Part shown: piece after piece, positions 12,929-24,193 of the stretch
Position numbering within the stretch: the first letter of the stretch is position 1
Layout: each line of letters opens with the position of its first letter
Origin: Phascolomyces articulosus
Taxonomy: Eukaryota > Mucoromycota > Mucoromycetes > Mucorales > Lichtheimiaceae
Direction of reading: 5' to 3'
DNA length: 64,000 bases
Assembly (NCBI GenBank): GCA_025677815.1
Contig: JAIXMP010000027.1
Coordinates: 62,001 to 126,000, forward strand
Notes under the pieces: generated by a model
Seen by the model: the letters and a program-made list of their open reading frames with translations, nothing else
Databases searched by the model: none
Told to the model about the DNA's origin: nothing
Made by a program: the position numbers and the translations under genes

Positions 12929-13400
12929 AAATGACAAGCGGAAGCTTTCAGTGATCATTCTCTTTTTACGTCAGTACAAGGTAGAGTAGGATGGATGAGG
13001 TCGATATGCATATATAAAAATCTAGATGAATGCAAAAAGAACAGATGGGTGTATGGATGAAAAGATGGATGACTATGGATACATTGTTTTTTTACGTCTT
13101 GACAGCAAAACCGACCAAAGAAAAAAATCATGAAAAAAAAAAAATATAGCCACTCAAATGACCATTAGAATTTGACTTGACGCAAAAAAAATGCTCTTCC
13201 ACCGAACTCGACAAACCAGCACAGTTAACAACAAAATCAGCTTGTAAATCGACATCATATAAAATGAATATGAACAGGCAGCAAGACACCCATTCTTGAT
13301 CTTTTTTGCTTAATTCATACTAGACTGCTTATGAATTGATTTACTGATTATTATTATTATATTATTATATTTTAATTTTCTATACTAGGTCTGATTAACC
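12929..13400. other. Intergenic region upstream of the eL15 gene
   Basis: It holds A-rich runs and a possible 5'-UTR intron end just before the start codon of the eL15 gene (CTATACTAG, ending at 13389). No ribosomal-protein promoter motif could be named with confidence. Confidence 0.4.
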
Positions 13401-14208
13401 ATGGGTGGTAAGCATTTTTATTATTAATATTATTATAAACCTAATGTTATACTAGGTGAAGGGGAATTGAGAAAAATCATTTTTTTTCTAATTTCCATTC
13501 TTAATAAATGAAAAATAATAGCCTATAAGTATCTCGAGGAGCTTTACAGAAAGAAGCAATCGGATGTTTTCCGTTTCTTGCTCCGTGTCCGCTGCTGGGA
13601 ATACCGTCAATTGAACGTTATTCACCGTGCCTCGCGTCCCTCGCGCCCTGACAAGGCCCGTCGTCTTGGTTACAAGGCCAAGCAAGGCTACGTCGTCTAC
13701 CGTATCCGTGTCCGCCGTGGTGGTCGCAAGAAACCCGTCCCCAAGGGTGCTACCTATGGTAAGCCTGTCCACGAAGGTGTCAGCCAACTCAAGTACCAAC
13801 GTTCCCTCCGTTCCACTGCTGAAGAACGTGTCGGTCGCAAGTGCGCCAACTTGCGTGTCTTGAACTCGTACTGGATCAACCAAGATGCTACCTACAAGTA
13901 CTTTGAAGTTATCCTCGTTGACCCCTCCCACAAGGCTATCCGTCGTGATCCCCGCATCAACTGGATCGTCAACCCCGTTCACAAGCGCCGTGAAGCTCGT
14001 GGTCTCACTGCCATTGGCAAGAAGAGCCGTGGTAAGGGTAAGGGCCATCTTTTCATCAAGGTAAGCTATATAAATATATTATATGCAACTTTTTTTTATA
14101 AAAAAACAAATAATAACTTTTTTTTTATGTTTTTCATAGACCCGTGGTTCCGGTCGCCGTGCTACCTGGAAGCGCAACAACACCCTTTCTCTCCGTCGTT
14201 ACCGCTAA
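13401..14208 (+). CDS. rpl15: 60S ribosomal protein eL15 (L15)
   Basis: Three exons, 13401-13407, 13522-14060 and 14140-14208, give 204 residues, the usual eukaryotic length. The protein begins [19 protein letters not shown], continues with [20 protein letters not shown] and [18 protein letters not shown], and ends [16 protein letters not shown] ([12 protein letters not shown]). eL15 is an RNA-binding protein of the large ribosomal subunit. The first exon has only seven coding bases (ATGGGTG), a common pattern for fungal ribosomal genes, and the first intron may aid expression. Codon use is strikingly different from the neighbours, with C-ending codons strongly preferred, as expected for a very highly expressed gene. 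This bias also creates long spurious frames on the opposite strand. Confidence 0.97.
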
Positions 14209-14753
14209 ATGGAGTGAAAGAACATCTTTTAGTTTTTTGTTTTCTCTTATCTTTTGGAAATAAAAACATGGATGTTGTTCGATTAACATCTATTAAACAA
14301 CAAAAATACAAAAACATGATGTGTCTTTATTACAGGGTTAAAGGAGAAGGGTTTGATTGGATTGGAATGAGAAATTCCTAAAAAGTTTTGGATTTCATGT
14401 GGATATATAGAGAAAGGAATTCAAAGGAGTGTGTGAGGGTTTATGGTTCAAAGATTTATGTAGATTTTTGCTTAGGATGGGGCTGGATAGAGAGTAAAGT
14501 GTTACGAATGTGATACTGGATTTTAAGGCGTATTGGGAGACATCAATGCATATTTTCCAAGCAAAAAAAAATATACTTTTAGGCACGATGAATGTATATG
14601 AAACAAAGGAGGGGTATTGATATGGTGTGGATGTTATGCATATGTTATGTCTATAGCAACAGGATGATGCAAAATTCCATCACCATGATTATTCTATTCA
14701 GTGAGGGAGTTGTAATTTGGTGGTATAATCTATAATTTACTTTTATTATTTGT
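14209..14753. other. Convergent intergenic region between eL15 and F-box genes
   Basis: Contains the 3' ends of two converging genes. AATAAA-like signals occur at 14259-14264 on the plus strand. No further gene is seen. Confidence 0.5.
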
Positions 14754-16940
14754 TTACAAATCAATTTCTTCTGGGCCATCTTTTTCCCCGTGCTCGAGAT
14801 ATTGTACATGCTTAATATTACTACTAGAATTATTTACAATGGATAGAATATTTTCTTTTGGCCCTGTTCTTGGGCAATACTTGATCAACAAACTATGTAA
14901 AGAACTTGGTGCGTGATCAACCAAATATTGAATGGTGTCATTGGTGGGACCATTCTGCAGTTCCAAATGGAGTATTTCGAGCGATTGAATGTTATGGATC
15001 AAAGGATAGAGAAAAAGTATTTCTGTTTTTTTCAACACCACACGAGTAATAGGGATATTATTCTTTTTGACCTTTAATAAAAACTGGTTGAATCCTTGAA
15101 AGCTGATCATTGGTGAATTATCCGTAATACACAGTTCTTTGAGTGTTTTGATATCTGCAAGAGCATCCAATGCTTCATCAGATATAAAATCACAGTATTC
15201 AAATGTGAATTTCTCGAATTGCTGCTGATTGCTATTCGTGGTGGAGGCTGTGGCATAGTATTTGAATAGTTGTAAAAGAGCTTCAGCTGCATGTTTTCGA
15301 TCGGAAAGTTCAGTATGGGTCGAACATGATAATTTCAAATATTGAACAGGTGGTAATTCGATCAGTGCATCAACGATAGCAGGTATATTGGAAGATTGAA
15401 TGGAATTAAATTGTTTGATCGTAGGTCTAAGGCCTTCTAAAAGACGTTTTTCGAGAACACCGTGATGATCTGCCCAATAAACAAGACTTTCCAATCGTTC
15501 AAACGCCATGTCAGTCACTATTCGGGGAATAGGAACCATTGTATCATTTTCCACTTGTTCCTTTGTTTTGGATAGGTTGGCATGTAATCGTTCCAGTGTT
15601 GCTTGATTTTTTTTCAAAAGTTCCATGAATTGGGAAGCTGGCACGCCATATAGATCATGTGTTGTATAAATAGCCCGTAATTCTCCTTTTTCTTGTCTTT
15701 TGTTGTTGTTCATAACTGTTCTTTGTCTACTGTCATTGTTATATGTTTCGTTCAATGCTTCCCATCCGGGAATGTCACGGTTGGCATTATATCCCAATAT
15801 TTCTAGTCGAGGGCATTCATCATGTACGACACTAAGAGTTGCTGGTGTAGCTTTATCCATGTAAAGTCGTCGTATGTTGGGACATTTTTTCATTAATGGC
15901 TTCAACGCATCACCAGATGTGGAATACGTTTCCAGTTTAAGATCCATGAGTCCGTGAGACTCTGTTAAAAGATCCATATCCCCTAACAGATCGGCCAATC
16001 CTTGAACTGTATCCATATGAAGTCTTTTGAGATAGGGACAGTAGAATAAGATCTCTGTAATCTTTAAAGGACTGTTATGCTCATAATATTCAAGGTGAAG
16101 GGAAGTTAATGTATTTCTGATCTTCCAAAAACCCATCAGTATTGACATGGAGCTATGTGTATCAATAAAGGTACTAGCATTGCTTTCGATGAACAAAGAT
16201 TTCAATCGTGTAAAGTGCCCCTTTTCCAAATGGTCCATGTAAGCTAACCATGCTCCTGGTGTCACAGTATTAAGTTCCAAATTCTTGATATGACTCGATA
16301 TATAGGGTAATGCACGCACCATTATCATATCATCGTCCGCGCTATTATCATTCTCAATTGTTGTCCATGATGACTTGCATTGAGCGATCCGGCGATGCCA
16401 TGACCCTGACACTTCCAAAAGTGCTATTGCGCGTTCAATTTCCGAAATATTTTGAATGATTTCATCCACGAGATCAAATGGTATGGCAGCCAATAAATCA
16501 AATCGATGTTCATTTTTAACTTCTGCTAGCTTTTTTTCTTGGATCAATAACTCATACCCTGGATCGTCTTTAAGTACGTGTCCTTTTTCCAATGCATCTT
16601 CATAGACTTGGATGGCCATTTTTTGTTTGCCTTGTAACTTTAATAAGTGTCCCAGACGAAGGTAGCCAGCACTACTACCACTGTCGTATTGAATCATGGT
16701 ATTCGCGTCTTTAACACCTTTATCAAATTTTCCTTGCATTCCAAAGGCAAAAGCCCGACGATCGAGTAGTGACATGAGTTGTGTGTGCTGGATGCGTGCT
16801 ACAGCGGCTGAGGCAAGTTGAATGGTTTCTTCATAATCATTTTGACTGAAAGCATGTTTGATTTCGTCTAAAGACAAAAGGGTGGCTGCTGTATCAAGTG
16901 TCGTCGTAAATGGGTGGGATAAACGAGAGTCGATGTCCAT
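14754..16940 (-). CDS. TPR / F-box / leucine-rich-repeat protein (Pof3/Dia2-like architecture)
   Basis: A single uninterrupted frame of 728 residues. Residues about 25-130 form TPR-like helical pairs (AFSQNDYEETIQLASAAVAR, GYLRLGHLLKLQGKQKMAIQ). An F-box follows at about 150-195 (LLAAIPFDLVDEIIQNI, then a conserved Trp in SGSWHRRIAQC), and the rest carries irregular leucine-rich repeats (LKSLFIESNAS, LEILGYNANRD, LEILHLELQNG). F-box proteins bind Skp1 and present substrates to the SCF ubiquitin ligase; the TPR plus LRR parts would choose the substrate. S. pombe Pof3 and yeast Dia2 share this order, but Mucorales have many such genes, so orthology is not claimed. The gene has no introns, unlike most of its neighbours. 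Confidence 0.8.
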   Translation of the reverse strand: MDIDSRLSHPFTTTLDTAATLLSLDEIKHAFSQNDYEETIQLASAAVARIQHTQLMSLLDRRAFAFGMQGKFDKGVKDANTMIQYDSGSSAGYLRLGHLLKLQGKQKMAIQVYEDALEKGHVLKDDPGYELLIQEKKLAEVKNEHRFDLLAAIPFDLVDEIIQNISEIERAIALLEVSGSWHRRIAQCKSSWTTIENDNSADDDMIMVRALPYISSHIKNLELNTVTPGAWLAYMDHLEKGHFTRLKSLFIESNASTFIDTHSSMSILMGFWKIRNTLTSLHLEYYEHNSPLKITEILFYCPYLKRLHMDTVQGLADLLGDMDLLTESHGLMDLKLETYSTSGDALKPLMKKCPNIRRLYMDKATPATLSVVHDECPRLEILGYNANRDIPGWEALNETYNNDSRQRTVMNNNKRQEKGELRAIYTTHDLYGVPASQFMELLKKNQATLERLHANLSKTKEQVENDTMVPIPRIVTDMAFERLESLVYWADHHGVLEKRLLEGLRPTIKQFNSIQSSNIPAIVDALIELPPVQYLKLSCSTHTELSDRKHAAEALLQLFKYYATASTTNSNQQQFEKFTFEYCDFISDEALDALADIKTLKELCITDNSPMISFQGFNQFLLKVKKNNIPITRVVLKKTEILFLYPLIHNIQSLEILHLELQNGPTNDTIQYLVDHAPSSLHSLLIKYCPRTGPKENILSIVNNSSSNIKHVQYLEHGEKDGPEEIDL

Positions 16941-18320
16941 TCTTTGTTTTTGGAATTTTGTCGATATTATATTTTGGTGCAGAATAAAAAAAAAAGTGTG
17001 TTATCTCTGTATGTAAAAAAGAATATTTGTTATTTAATTTATAGCCGATTCAATCATTGTTATTTAGCCTTCATAAAAAAAACAAGGTATATATGCGTGT
17101 TGTTTGGATAGAGTAGAGGGAACCAAAGTTTTTATTATGTTACCTTTTTAGAGAGAACAAATGGAAACAAAGATGAAAAGGGTACTTTTTGTGGTAAAAA
17201 AGGTCAATTTAAATGTTTTGTTGCGCAGTTCCATGCGACTGCGATCTTATTAGAGCGGGCGCAGCAAAAGAGAGTGTGCTACCAGCTGCATAAGACGAAG
17301 GGAGCACAAACTGACTCACTAAATATTAATATACTAATAAAATAAATTTTACATTCTATGGTCTCTATATAATATATATCATACATCATGGGTCATTTAT
17401 TATTGAAAAAAAAATGAGTTATAATGATCCATAGTTATTATCTATAATTATAACTCATCGTTTTGGCTACTATGCATTATTATTTTGATAAAAAAAAATT
17501 ACGCTGCGCAGAGTAAAAGAGTGGGTAAAATTAAAGTTACTATTAGTGTCACACCTACTAGACCTGGCGGATGTTTGTATGGAATATGACATGTTTATCT
17601 CTATATGCGTAAAATATTAGGATGAGTTTGGCGTGCGCCACACTTATACATGTATATATTCAAACATGGGTTTTTGCTTCAATAACAGCTCATCCATCAA
17701 TGGAAACAAAGCAAAAGAACAGCTGACATCATCTTTCGATATTTATTTATACAGTGACAGAAACATGTATTATAAAAACAATCTATATATGAATGTGTCG
17801 GCTTAGATTTTTTAAATACCAGAAAGGCTATATATACTCGATGTAAAATAGTTTGGAATAATTGCCAAAGGTAAAAAAGGCAAGAATGTGGCTGTTAGGT
17901 TATATAATAAAAGGTATTTCGTTGTTTATAACTTTGATGTGCTTAGTGGAAACAGCTCCATATCTCTTGCTGATTTATCAAACATTTGTAAAACTTACTA
18001 AAGCATCTTTATATATATATATATATATATATATTCAGACAGGTTTTGCTGTTATTCTTTTTTTTTGAGAAATGCACTGTTTCTTCCCAAACTAAGAGAT
18101 TTGAGCTAAATTGAACGCCCAACTAATCTTGAAACCGATCCATTTTTTTTTACATAGATTATTTATATTTATGCAAATGAACTATTATTGTTTTTTGTTA
18201 GTAGGGACAATCCTAACACACAACCTGCTGAAAAAGTGTACAAATCACATTAATAAAATCATAGAATAATAGCAAATGCATATTTTACATTTTACGTATA
18301 ATATAAAAATAAAATATACG
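16941..18320. other. AT-rich intergenic region upstream of a transposase remnant
   Basis: No supported gene. A GC-richer patch near 17215-17310 and a plus-strand frame near 17855-17995 (IIAKGKKGKNVAV) could be further transposase debris, but neither is convincing alone. Confidence 0.4.
18010..18034. repeat. (AT)n microsatellite
   Basis: About twelve TA units followed by TTCAG. Confidence 0.9.
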
Positions 18321-18927
18321 TACTTCCACTGAGATTGGAAAATATATCGAATACCGTGGATTTGATGTGCATATCTTTCTCCATATTCTTCTGAGCTAAA
18401 TCCTATAGAACAGCCTTGGTCGGTTGCGAAGAGTAAGGTGAAGCGTCATCGATTCTTACAATAAGAGACCCTGACTACAAGAATCCGTGAAGCATGTAAT
18501 AAGGTAAGACCATCAGATTTCATTGGGTTTGGTTCCTATTCACACAGATGCATAGAAAAGTGTCGTAGAAAAGAGGGCTTAAAAATATAATGCTTTGTGT
18601 AGTAATGAGAGTTATCATTGTACATAACAATGGTAAGAAAAATGAACAGTAAGTGTAAGGTAAGTAAAATATCTTTCTTTTTCTTTATTATAACGGATCA
18701 TCAAAACTTTAAATATGAAACTATTATTTAAAAAGGCCTTCTTTAGATAACTTTATTCTACTTTCCTAGTATTAGTTCTAAGAACAGGCGACATTTATTT
18801 CAAAAAATGAGACAAAAATTTCAGAAAATGCGACATTTGATTTCTAAGTAGAGCGACATTGATTTTTTATATAATATATATCATTAATTTTTACAGAGCG
18901 TGACATTACTTTTTTGAAAACCCTGTA
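18321..18927 (+). mobile_element. 3' remnant of a Tc1/mariner (IS630-type DDE) transposon
   Basis: The plus strand 18321-18590 encodes the C-terminal end of a Tc1/mariner-like transposase: TEIGKYIEYRGFDVH, then after a one-base frameshift SPYSSELNPIEQPWSVAKSK, ETLTTRIREACNKVRPSDF, GFGSYSHRCIEKCRRKE and a stop. SELNPIE near a following Trp-Ser is the signature around the third catalytic acid of this superfamily. The Gln expected before ETL is a TAA (18462-18464). Downstream, iterated subterminal motifs lead to GAAAACCCTGTA, which looks like a terminal inverted repeat ending at a target TA (18926-18927). The 5' part and left end were not found, so the copy is truncated and inactive. Confidence 0.7.
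18788..18907. repeat. Iterated GCGACATT subterminal repeats of the Tc1/mariner remnant
   Basis: GCGACATT or close variants start at 18788, 18830, 18853 and 18898 (GCGTGACATT), with a degenerate unit near 18809 (GAGACAAA). Spacing is close to 21-23 bp or twice that. Such repeats inside transposon ends often bind the transposase. Confidence 0.6.
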
Positions 18928-19784
18928 CCTTTAATTTTGCATACATAAAATAATGATAGTTAATGAATATGTTACATGGCTTTTTTATACACCCGTCAAT
19001 TTTCTCACATCAAAAAAAAGAAACTGAAACTTTCAAGGTGTACGGCTGAATAACTGCAAATGCTGCAGTGGTAAGTTATGGCCCCGCTATTGAAGCATGT
19101 ATAAAATGTCTACCAAAGTCGATTTCAATCAAAATCACACTAAATTTCTTGAACAAGTTGATGTCCAAACCATATTACCGGTTTGAACAACTATCACAAA
19201 GGGTTTTTTCTATCACCAACCCTACCACTTTTATTTATCCATAACTACCAACCCTCACTTTTTTAAATTCTTATCCTTTCCTCTCTTTGCTTTTATTTAT
19301 ATTTATTCTCGAGATCGGGATCCATCGGTTTTTTACTCACATCTTTTGGATTTATTTCTTTTTTTTTATCATTTCCATCCATTCAGCCTTTTTTTTTTTT
19401 TTTTTTTACCACAATCCCTTCAAAATCCGAAATCACTTAAAATAAGGGATAAAATAGCCATCTTGAAAATCAATCCTCGCAAGCTTTACCAACGACACAA
19501 GTGACAACAACAACAGCGAAAAAAAAGACCTTACGTATACACAGATACTTGCTTTTCTTTTGTGTCTTATCTCTCTCAATTGAATCAACGTTTCAACAAA
19601 AAACATATACCAACTTGCGTGTATTTTTCTTTCTTAACTTTCTAAAACGGTAAATAGCTAAAAAAAAAAAGTACTACGTATCATGTGCTGGTTTTCCGAT
19701 TTTGCATATGAAAAAACCCAAAAAAATAAATAAATAGCTCACTCACACAACAATCAAATAACCATGCAAAAAAAATAGATCATC
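18928..19784. other. Intergenic region upstream of the PRL phosphatase
   Basis: Rich in pyrimidine runs from 19200 onward, probably the promoter and 5' leader. No gene is seen. Confidence 0.4.
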
Positions 19785-20542
19785 ATGTATTCTCGATCTC
19801 CTCAATTTGGTACTGGAGGACAGCAACGATCATTGATCAATCCTCCGACTTATATTGAATACAAAGGAGCTCGATTTTTAATTGTAGATGCACCTAGTAA
19901 TAATAATTTACCATTATATATAGAGGTATGTGTCTAATGGATATGTTGTGCGTTAAGGAAAATGTATGCAGATAAAAGGCAATGTTGGAATAACATTATA
20001 TACCAATAAGGAATTCAACCGATGGAACGTGAGCGATGTCGTCAGGTGTTGCTATGCTACATATTCACCCACGTTGTTGGAAGAAAAAGGAATTCAGGTG
20101 CATGATTGGGTTTTTGGTGATGGTGAAGCACCTCCTGCACCTATTGTTGAAGCATGGTTAAATCTCGTGGATGATCGATTTCCTACTCAGCAGCAACAAC
20201 AGCAGCAGCAAGAGCAAGAACATGAACAGGGACAAGGAAATGGTGGATCAAGACCTACACCATGCATTGCTACACATTGTGTAGCGGGATTAGGAAGGTA
20301 AAGTCATGTCGTTTAGTTGGTAATTGGATGCATTTTGTGGTTAATGATCCAATATATCTTTTATATATACAATTTTTAGAGCCCCGGTATTAGTAGCTAT
20401 TGCATTGATTGAATTAGGTATGCCAGCATTGGATGCAGTTGCTTATATTCGTGAACGACGACGAGGTGCGATTAACAACAAACAGCTAAAATACATTGAA
20501 ATGTATAAACGACGGTCCAAGAACAAATGCATTATCAGTTAA
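19785..20542 (+). CDS. PRL-type (PTP4A) prenylated protein tyrosine phosphatase
   Basis: Exons 19785-19925, 20011-20297 and 20380-20542 give 196 residues. Conserved parts are [35 protein letters not shown], the general-acid loop [13 protein letters not shown], the P-loop HCVAGLGR (Cys nucleophile and Arg, interrupted by intron 2) and [17 protein letters not shown]. The protein ends in CIIS, a CaaX box, so it should be prenylated and membrane-bound as in animal PRL phosphatases. A fungal Gln-rich insert (about 20190-20240) lies between the acid loop and the P-loop. The second exon can start either after AAG at 20010, which fits the family best, or after CAG at 19971, which would add 13 residues in frame. 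Arv1 lies 403 bp downstream on the same strand. Confidence 0.9.
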
Positions 20543-20945
20543 AAAAAAGGATTTGTGCTATTTCTTTATTATTCTTATATTCTTATTGTTTTAATTGTTT
20601 TAATTATCTTTTTCGTTTGGCATTTTTATTTTTTCATCATATCACACACACAAATATACTCACGCACCGTACATCCCATCATCTTCATCTTCTTCAGTTT
20701 TTTTTTTACCCTTATTCTAAACCAATTTGATTCTCATAAATAGATATAGAAAGGAGTATGATGGATCGATTTACCTTTTTCCCTTTACAAATAACAAACT
20801 ACAACACCTCTTCGTCATATCCAATTTTTTTACACCCTAAAAAAAAGAAACAACAAAAACCGACCTATTTTCTTTCTTTTATATCCAACTTATTATTTTG
20901 TAACTTTTTATATATTGTTCCCACCCCCTCATCTCTTCCACAATC
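20543..20945. other. Intergenic region between PRL phosphatase and ARV1
   Basis: T-rich and C-rich; terminator of one gene and promoter of the next. No extra gene. Confidence 0.5.
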
Positions 20946-22427
20946 ATGCCAACATGCGTAGAATGTGGAGCATCTGTCCGAGATCTTTATACACAATATA
21001 GCAAAGATAATATTCGTTTGACATCATGTGCAAGTAGATATAAAAAAAATAACAATAGCCTATTAATCATCTTTGTCCATCGATGAAAAAAAAAATAAAA
21101 AATAAAAACTAAATTGTAAAAATAAATTGTTTTTAGGAAAAGTGCAATCGTTTTGCAGACAAATATATCGAACATGACTTTGTTATCATATTCATTGACA
21201 TGTTGTTATTGAAACCTCAAGTGTATCGTCATTTACTATTTAATCGCATCACACAATCGGGCAATGGCATTGAAGTAAACTATTTTTTATTTTATTTTTT
21301 TTGACACAAAAAAACCTATGGGAGGAGTTTCACAGAGCTCTGATATTAATTTGGTGATTTCCTTTTTATTAAAGCCTCATGTGGCGCGTTTTGCAATTCT
21401 ACTTATTTTATTCGAAGTGTGTAAGTTTCTCAAGCAGGGAAAGAAGAAAGAGGGAAAAATTTATCATCCAATTCAATTGAGATAATGAGGTTTCACTCAA
21501 TTAAAAAAATGAAAGTTGTTTATATTTAGATATCAAATGGTTTCGTCTTGAAACATATTATACTGATTATAATTCTACATTTGCACCAAGACCTTTATAT
21601 CATCAATATCTTTATATCCTTGCATTATGTGTATTTGGTAAGAAAGAGTCCACCTATTCAAACATTTATCAGACACTAATATACTTTAATACTCAATATA
21701 ACACATATTTCAGAATTTGTGGCATTCCATGGATTTATACGATTTGCTATTCAACTTTTATTACCACAATCTAAAAATATAAGGTAAATTTATTCATTAG
21801 GTGCGTCGTAGTTTTAAGTTGAAGGATTGACACTTTTTCATCTACTGAATTATTATAATTAGATACAATTATGTTGCTATGGCACTAGTAATATCCAGTT
21901 TTGGTAAAATGTTACTTATTTTGATGGTGATATGGGATTATAAACAGTTGGAATATTCTTGGCTTGTGGGACTTATAGTATTAGCTTCCAACACAGAAGC
22001 ATTATCAGGTACCAACTTTCGATGCAGTGAGAAGGGGGTGGGAAATGGGTCATATGTCTTGTAATAGTTATATAAACTAATGGTGAATATATATACATAC
22101 ATATAGTGTATTTGGGAATTTCGGATTTACGTGTATTTATAATTATGGTGATTGGTATACTTGGAAAATTCATGGCCCAATTCGCTTTTACTTTTGTGGA
22201 TGGCGTGAGTGATCATACAATATGGATCAGTCTTTGATGCACTCTGTCTATCTATCTCACCCTTTCTCCACACATCTAACCAAAACGAACGAACCAAGAA
22301 AAAAAAACTTTTCACTATACAGGCTTTTTCGAATTATTCACGCCAAACTGGAAATGATTTTGTGTTGTCTGGGGAACTTATTCACGTTCCTGTCTTTGCA
22401 CCTAAATTTTTGCATTGTAACTTGTAA
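20946..22427 (+). CDS. ARV1: Arv1 family lipid-homeostasis membrane protein
   Basis: Eight exons close in phase to 264 residues: 20946-21029, 21137-21274, 21375-21420, 21530-21637, 21714-21783, 21863-22008, 22107-22204, 22323-22427. The N-terminal Arv1 homology domain is clear: MPTCVECGASVRDLYTQYS, then LTSC and EKCNRFADKYIEHD, with two CxxC pairs (zinc-ribbon-like), followed by YRHLLFNRI. Membrane segments follow (RFAILLILFEVY, YLYILALCVFEFVAF, LVISSFGKMLLILMVI, LRVFIIMVIGILGKF). Arv1 is an ER/Golgi protein needed for sterol transport and early GPI-anchor assembly in yeast. Intron 1 has a GC donor (GCAAGT at 21030), splitting the zinc motif. Intron 2 ends in AAG, with an in-frame CAG 39 nt upstream. 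The last exon is the least certain: skipping it would end the protein after GVSDHTIWISL. Confidence 0.9.
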
Positions 22428-22539
22428 TTCTTCACTTTATTCGAAAAATATTTATCAAATAAAATATATATATGCACAAAAAATTGTCACAAACCTTTTT
22501 TTTTCAACCCAGATAAAAAAATGAACGAGTATGCTTGAT

Positions 22540-23368
22540 TCATCCAATACAGTTATCCTTTGTTACTCGTTGGCGCAAATGTTTTGGAAAAAAAACCTGA
22601 TAATGCAATCAAGTTAAAGTTGAAGAAAAAGATTTACGAAACACAAATTCGGTGAAAAGAAATTGGATGATCCACTTTGTTGCATGAAATATGATGAATT
22701 GAAGTTAAGCCCTGTTGGATAATATTTAGTTAATATCAGGCTTGCTTCTCTTGTGGGTAGAATATATTAATAATTATAGCAGTAAAATAACTGTGCTAGG
22801 ATACAAAATCTGTCGTGGCCAGTGATACCTCTCACATAGTAGCCTTTGCTGACTACCAAACCTACAAGAAAGAACTGCTTGGGTGGAACCTACGTGAGAA
22901 AAGGATGAAACCAAAAGAGGTGAAGAAAACAAGAGAGGAATGTAAAGTGAGAGGTGGATTGGGTAATTGTATGTAAACTGATCTAATCGGCCATTTTCTT
23001 TGGGTCATTTGAAAAACTTTTTGACAGAGTGTAAGTTGTTTGATCAGCAGCCGAGACGAGGTGGATTTTATAAATACTAGGCTTATGTGACTGGACAAAC
23101 GGAACGATGGAATGTAGACAAACCTAGTAGCATCCTATGGGTTTAACAAGAAAATATACTTGAAGGGAAAAACAAGATGACGAAGAGTGTGATAATACCA
23201 CATAGTTTGATTATTACCTTTGAGATACATGGTCTCCTTATATTTGTACAAGCCATTCTTTATGATCAAATAAAAGTGGTGTTGCTCTTGTTGGTTGTGC
23301 TAATGGTAAGAAATTACCAATGGTGGTTCTTATCATCTTGTGTTATTATAATGTTACAATGATGAACA
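22540..23368 (+). pseudogene. Decayed coding remnant, possibly transposon-derived (TnpB/Fanzor-like)
   Basis: Several plus-strand pieces look coding. Near 22556 the frame reads PLLLVGANVLEKKPDNAIK. Near 22830-22975 it reads IVAFADYQTYKKELLGWNLR and EKRMKPKEVKKTREECK. Near 23040-23365 it reads FDQQPRRGGFYKY, TAG, AYVTGQTERWNVDKPSS, TAA, QENILEGKNK and a hydrophobic end containing HGLL. The order of a basic helix region, a short RWN-like piece and a HGLL block recalls Fanzor/TnpB-type nucleases frequent in Mucorales, but no catalytic RuvC motif or zinc pairs can be seen, so this remains a guess. The two stops would be CAG and CAA before one C-to-T change. Confidence 0.25.
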
Positions 23369-24109
23369 GACCTTACTTCGGTTAAAAAATGTTGTATGCG
23401 AGGTATCAAGGGTTGTACATGATTCTAGCTTTCAAATATAGAAATCCGTCAACACAACAGTATGATTATTCCAAGAAACTGCTTCATCTGTATTTCTTTC
23501 AAAGCATTACTTATTTGTTTCATGAAAATATTTATCAAGAACGAATAATGATATGCATTATGAGGAAGTATCACCAGTAGTAAGAAATCATCATCTGACA
23601 TATTTCCAACGGTATAATTGCTTCACAAGTGTACACATATGGAACGTATCTTTTGTCGAAAAATCGAGCAAAAACATATAAATAACGACTCCAGCAGCAA
23701 CAGTCAATGATTTCTCAATCATAAATATCCATTACCAACCATGAAGTCCATGAATTCCTTCAAGGTAGATAATGCTGGATACCTTTTACGTATATAAAAA
23801 ACTCAATATTACTACTTAACAACAGTAGGAATTCTTTCACTAATGTGTGGATGAAAACTTAAAATTACCTATTGAAAAATATAGATGTCATCCATAGAAG
23901 CATTCTTATGATAACAGCACACACTCTTTTTCATTAGTCAAAATGTACGTATCATTGACGCAAATTAGTTTCCGAGACAACGCTTATATAACAAAAATGG
24001 TAGGTCCTTCGTTTTAGGTTGCTGAGTAATATATAATTGAGTTATTTGGAGTGACACAACCAAAAAAAAAAAACCTAAATCGGTATATTTTTTTTATTTT
24101 TTTTACCTT

Positions 24110-24148
<39 letters not shown>

Positions 24149-24193
24149 ATTAACAACAACAAATAAAAAAAAGCCAATCAAGTAATACAGGAG
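23369..24193. other. Intergenic region upstream of the first YdcZ-family gene
   Basis: No supported gene. Ends with a long polypyrimidine tract just before the start codon. Confidence 0.45.
24116..24141. repeat. (CT)n tract in the promoter of the first YdcZ-family gene
   Basis: About thirteen CT units, 50-80 bp upstream of the ATG at 24194. CT-rich leaders are common in fungal promoters. Confidence 0.9.

Noticed and set aside
13488..14048. 186-codon open frame antisense to the eL15 gene
   Set aside because: It is a by-product of the strong C-ending codon bias of eL15 and has no independent motif, start context or intron logic.
14333..14347. TACAGGGT motif as a possible left end of the Tc1/mariner element
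   Set aside because: It lies about 4 kb from the right end, beyond two intact genes, and lacks the GCGACATT-type repeats.
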